NCBI GenBank assembly: GCA_964458015.1 | Contig: CAYWGR010000095.1 | Location: 1-21,854 of the forward strand | Direction of reading: 5' to 3' | Origin: CAYWGR01 sp964458015 | Lineage (GTDB): Bacteria > Planctomycetota > Planctomycetia > Pirellulales > Thermoguttaceae | Length of the DNA stretch: 21,854 bases | Position numbers and translations under genes: made by a program | Part shown: positions 21,439-21,854 of the stretch, in pieces | Numbering within the stretch: the first letter of the stretch is position 1 | How the letters are laid out: each line of letters begins with the position of its first letter | Notes under the pieces: model-generated | Seen by the model: only the letters and a program-made list of their open reading frames with translations | Told to the model about the DNA's origin: nothing | The model's database searches: none

Positions 21439-21846
21439 ATGAATCGTTCTGTCGGCTTCGGTTTGTTGGTTGCTTTTTTGGGTAGTGTTGCAATTGCTTC
21501 CGCGCTGGCCGACGAAGGCAAGGCGAAAGACTCGGCCCAAGGCACCTTGCGGCATGTCGTTTTGTTCAAGTTCAAGGACGACACGACGCCCGAGCAGGTT
21601 AAGGCCGTTGAAGACGCTTTCCGGGCGCTGCCGAAGAAAATCCCGACCATTGCCGGTTTTGAATGGGGAACGAACAACAGCCCCGAAAACTTGGCCCAGG
21701 GATTCACCCACTGCTTCTTCCTCACGTTCAAAAGCGAGGCCGATCGCGCGGTTTATCTGCCGCATCCGGCTCATAAAGCGTTCGGCAAGCTGCTCCATCC
21801 GTATCTCGACAAGGTATTGGTCGTGGATTACTGGACAAAGCAGTAG
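21439..21846 (+). CDS. Secreted Dabb (stress-responsive A/B barrel) domain protein
   Basis: The 135-aa product has a signal peptide (MNRSVGFGLLVAFLGSVAIA, cleavage after ALA near residue 24). One Dabb domain spans about 37-132: LRHVVLFKFKDDTTPEQVK (37-55), IPTIAGFEWGTNNSPENLAQ (68-87), THCFFLTFKSEADRAVYLPH (90-109) and a final LHPYLDKVLVVDYW. Dabb proteins are small dimeric ferredoxin-fold proteins with varied or unknown roles; the exported form has no assigned reaction. ATG 21439 is chosen because GGAG lies 8 nt upstream and the signal peptide starts there; the upstream open extension to 21325 contains the promoter. It appears to be a single-gene unit. Confidence 0.92.
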   Translation: MNRSVGFGLLVAFLGSVAIASALADEGKAKDSAQGTLRHVVLFKFKDDTTPEQVKAVEDAFRALPKKIPTIAGFEWGTNNSPENLAQGFTHCFFLTFKSEADRAVYLPHPAHKAFGKLLHPYLDKVLVVDYWTKQ

Positions 21847-21854
21847 CGGAATCG

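Noticed and set aside
1..21854. CRISPR array, tRNA, rRNA, prophage or insertion sequence
   Set aside because: I saw no regularly spaced direct repeats with unique spacers, no cloverleaf with the usual T-loop sequence, and no transposase, integrase or phage structural gene. The repeats present are short palindromes or 7-bp arrays.

Overview
The window looks like chromosomal DNA of a planctomycete, possibly of the Pirellulales. This is inferred from gene style, not from a marker gene: an ECF sigma factor followed by a short membrane anti-sigma-like protein with the N-terminal pattern LVDGELSEQERRDLL, a PDZ protein behind it, very large secreted proteins of unknown function, moderate to high GC, and many starts without a clear Shine-Dalgarno. 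I see no rRNA, tRNA, CRISPR array, transposase or phage gene.

Left end (1-1780): an accessory-looking stretch. A decayed HigB-type toxin remnant sits 3 bp before a HigA-type antitoxin gene, and that gene is split by a 10-N assembly gap that also puts its two halves in different frames. Copies of a palindromic repeat and a common GC-rich hairpin repeat surround it. A 103-aa unknown protein (minus strand) and about 500 bp without a recognisable gene follow.

1781-8471: panB (pantothenate/CoA synthesis, minus); a secreted protein of 291 aa with two similar-looking beta-rich segments joined by an Ala/Lys/Gly linker (plus); and a secreted 1444-aa protein (minus) with two CsgG-like segments, a TPR-like helical part and a propeller-like C-terminal part. 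The 1444-aa gene is divergent from gap.

8786-9835: gap (glycolytic GAPDH, GTG start, good promoter and Shine-Dalgarno). It ends at a strong hairpin shared with the convergent efflux operon.

9946-15167 (minus): a four-gene operon, ArsR-family repressor -> DUF2892 membrane protein -> periplasmic adaptor -> RND efflux permease. The repressor appears to be made from a leaderless transcript, and adaptor and permease overlap by 8 bp. The ArsR + DUF2892 pair resembles sulfide/thiol-responsive ygaV/bigR-type loci, but no rhodanese is present.

15454-17883 (minus): nfeD -> floA -> unknown single-pass membrane protein, a flotillin-type membrane-microdomain operon.

18057-20470 (plus): ECF sigma factor -> anti-sigma-like membrane protein -> secreted PDZ protein, probably an envelope-stress or cell-surface regulatory unit.

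20502-21846: apt (purine salvage, minus) and, divergent from it, a secreted Dabb-domain protein. The region between them holds a run of 7-bp repeats abutting the apt start and three small hairpins with related loops. The same 7-bp repeat abuts the nfeD start.
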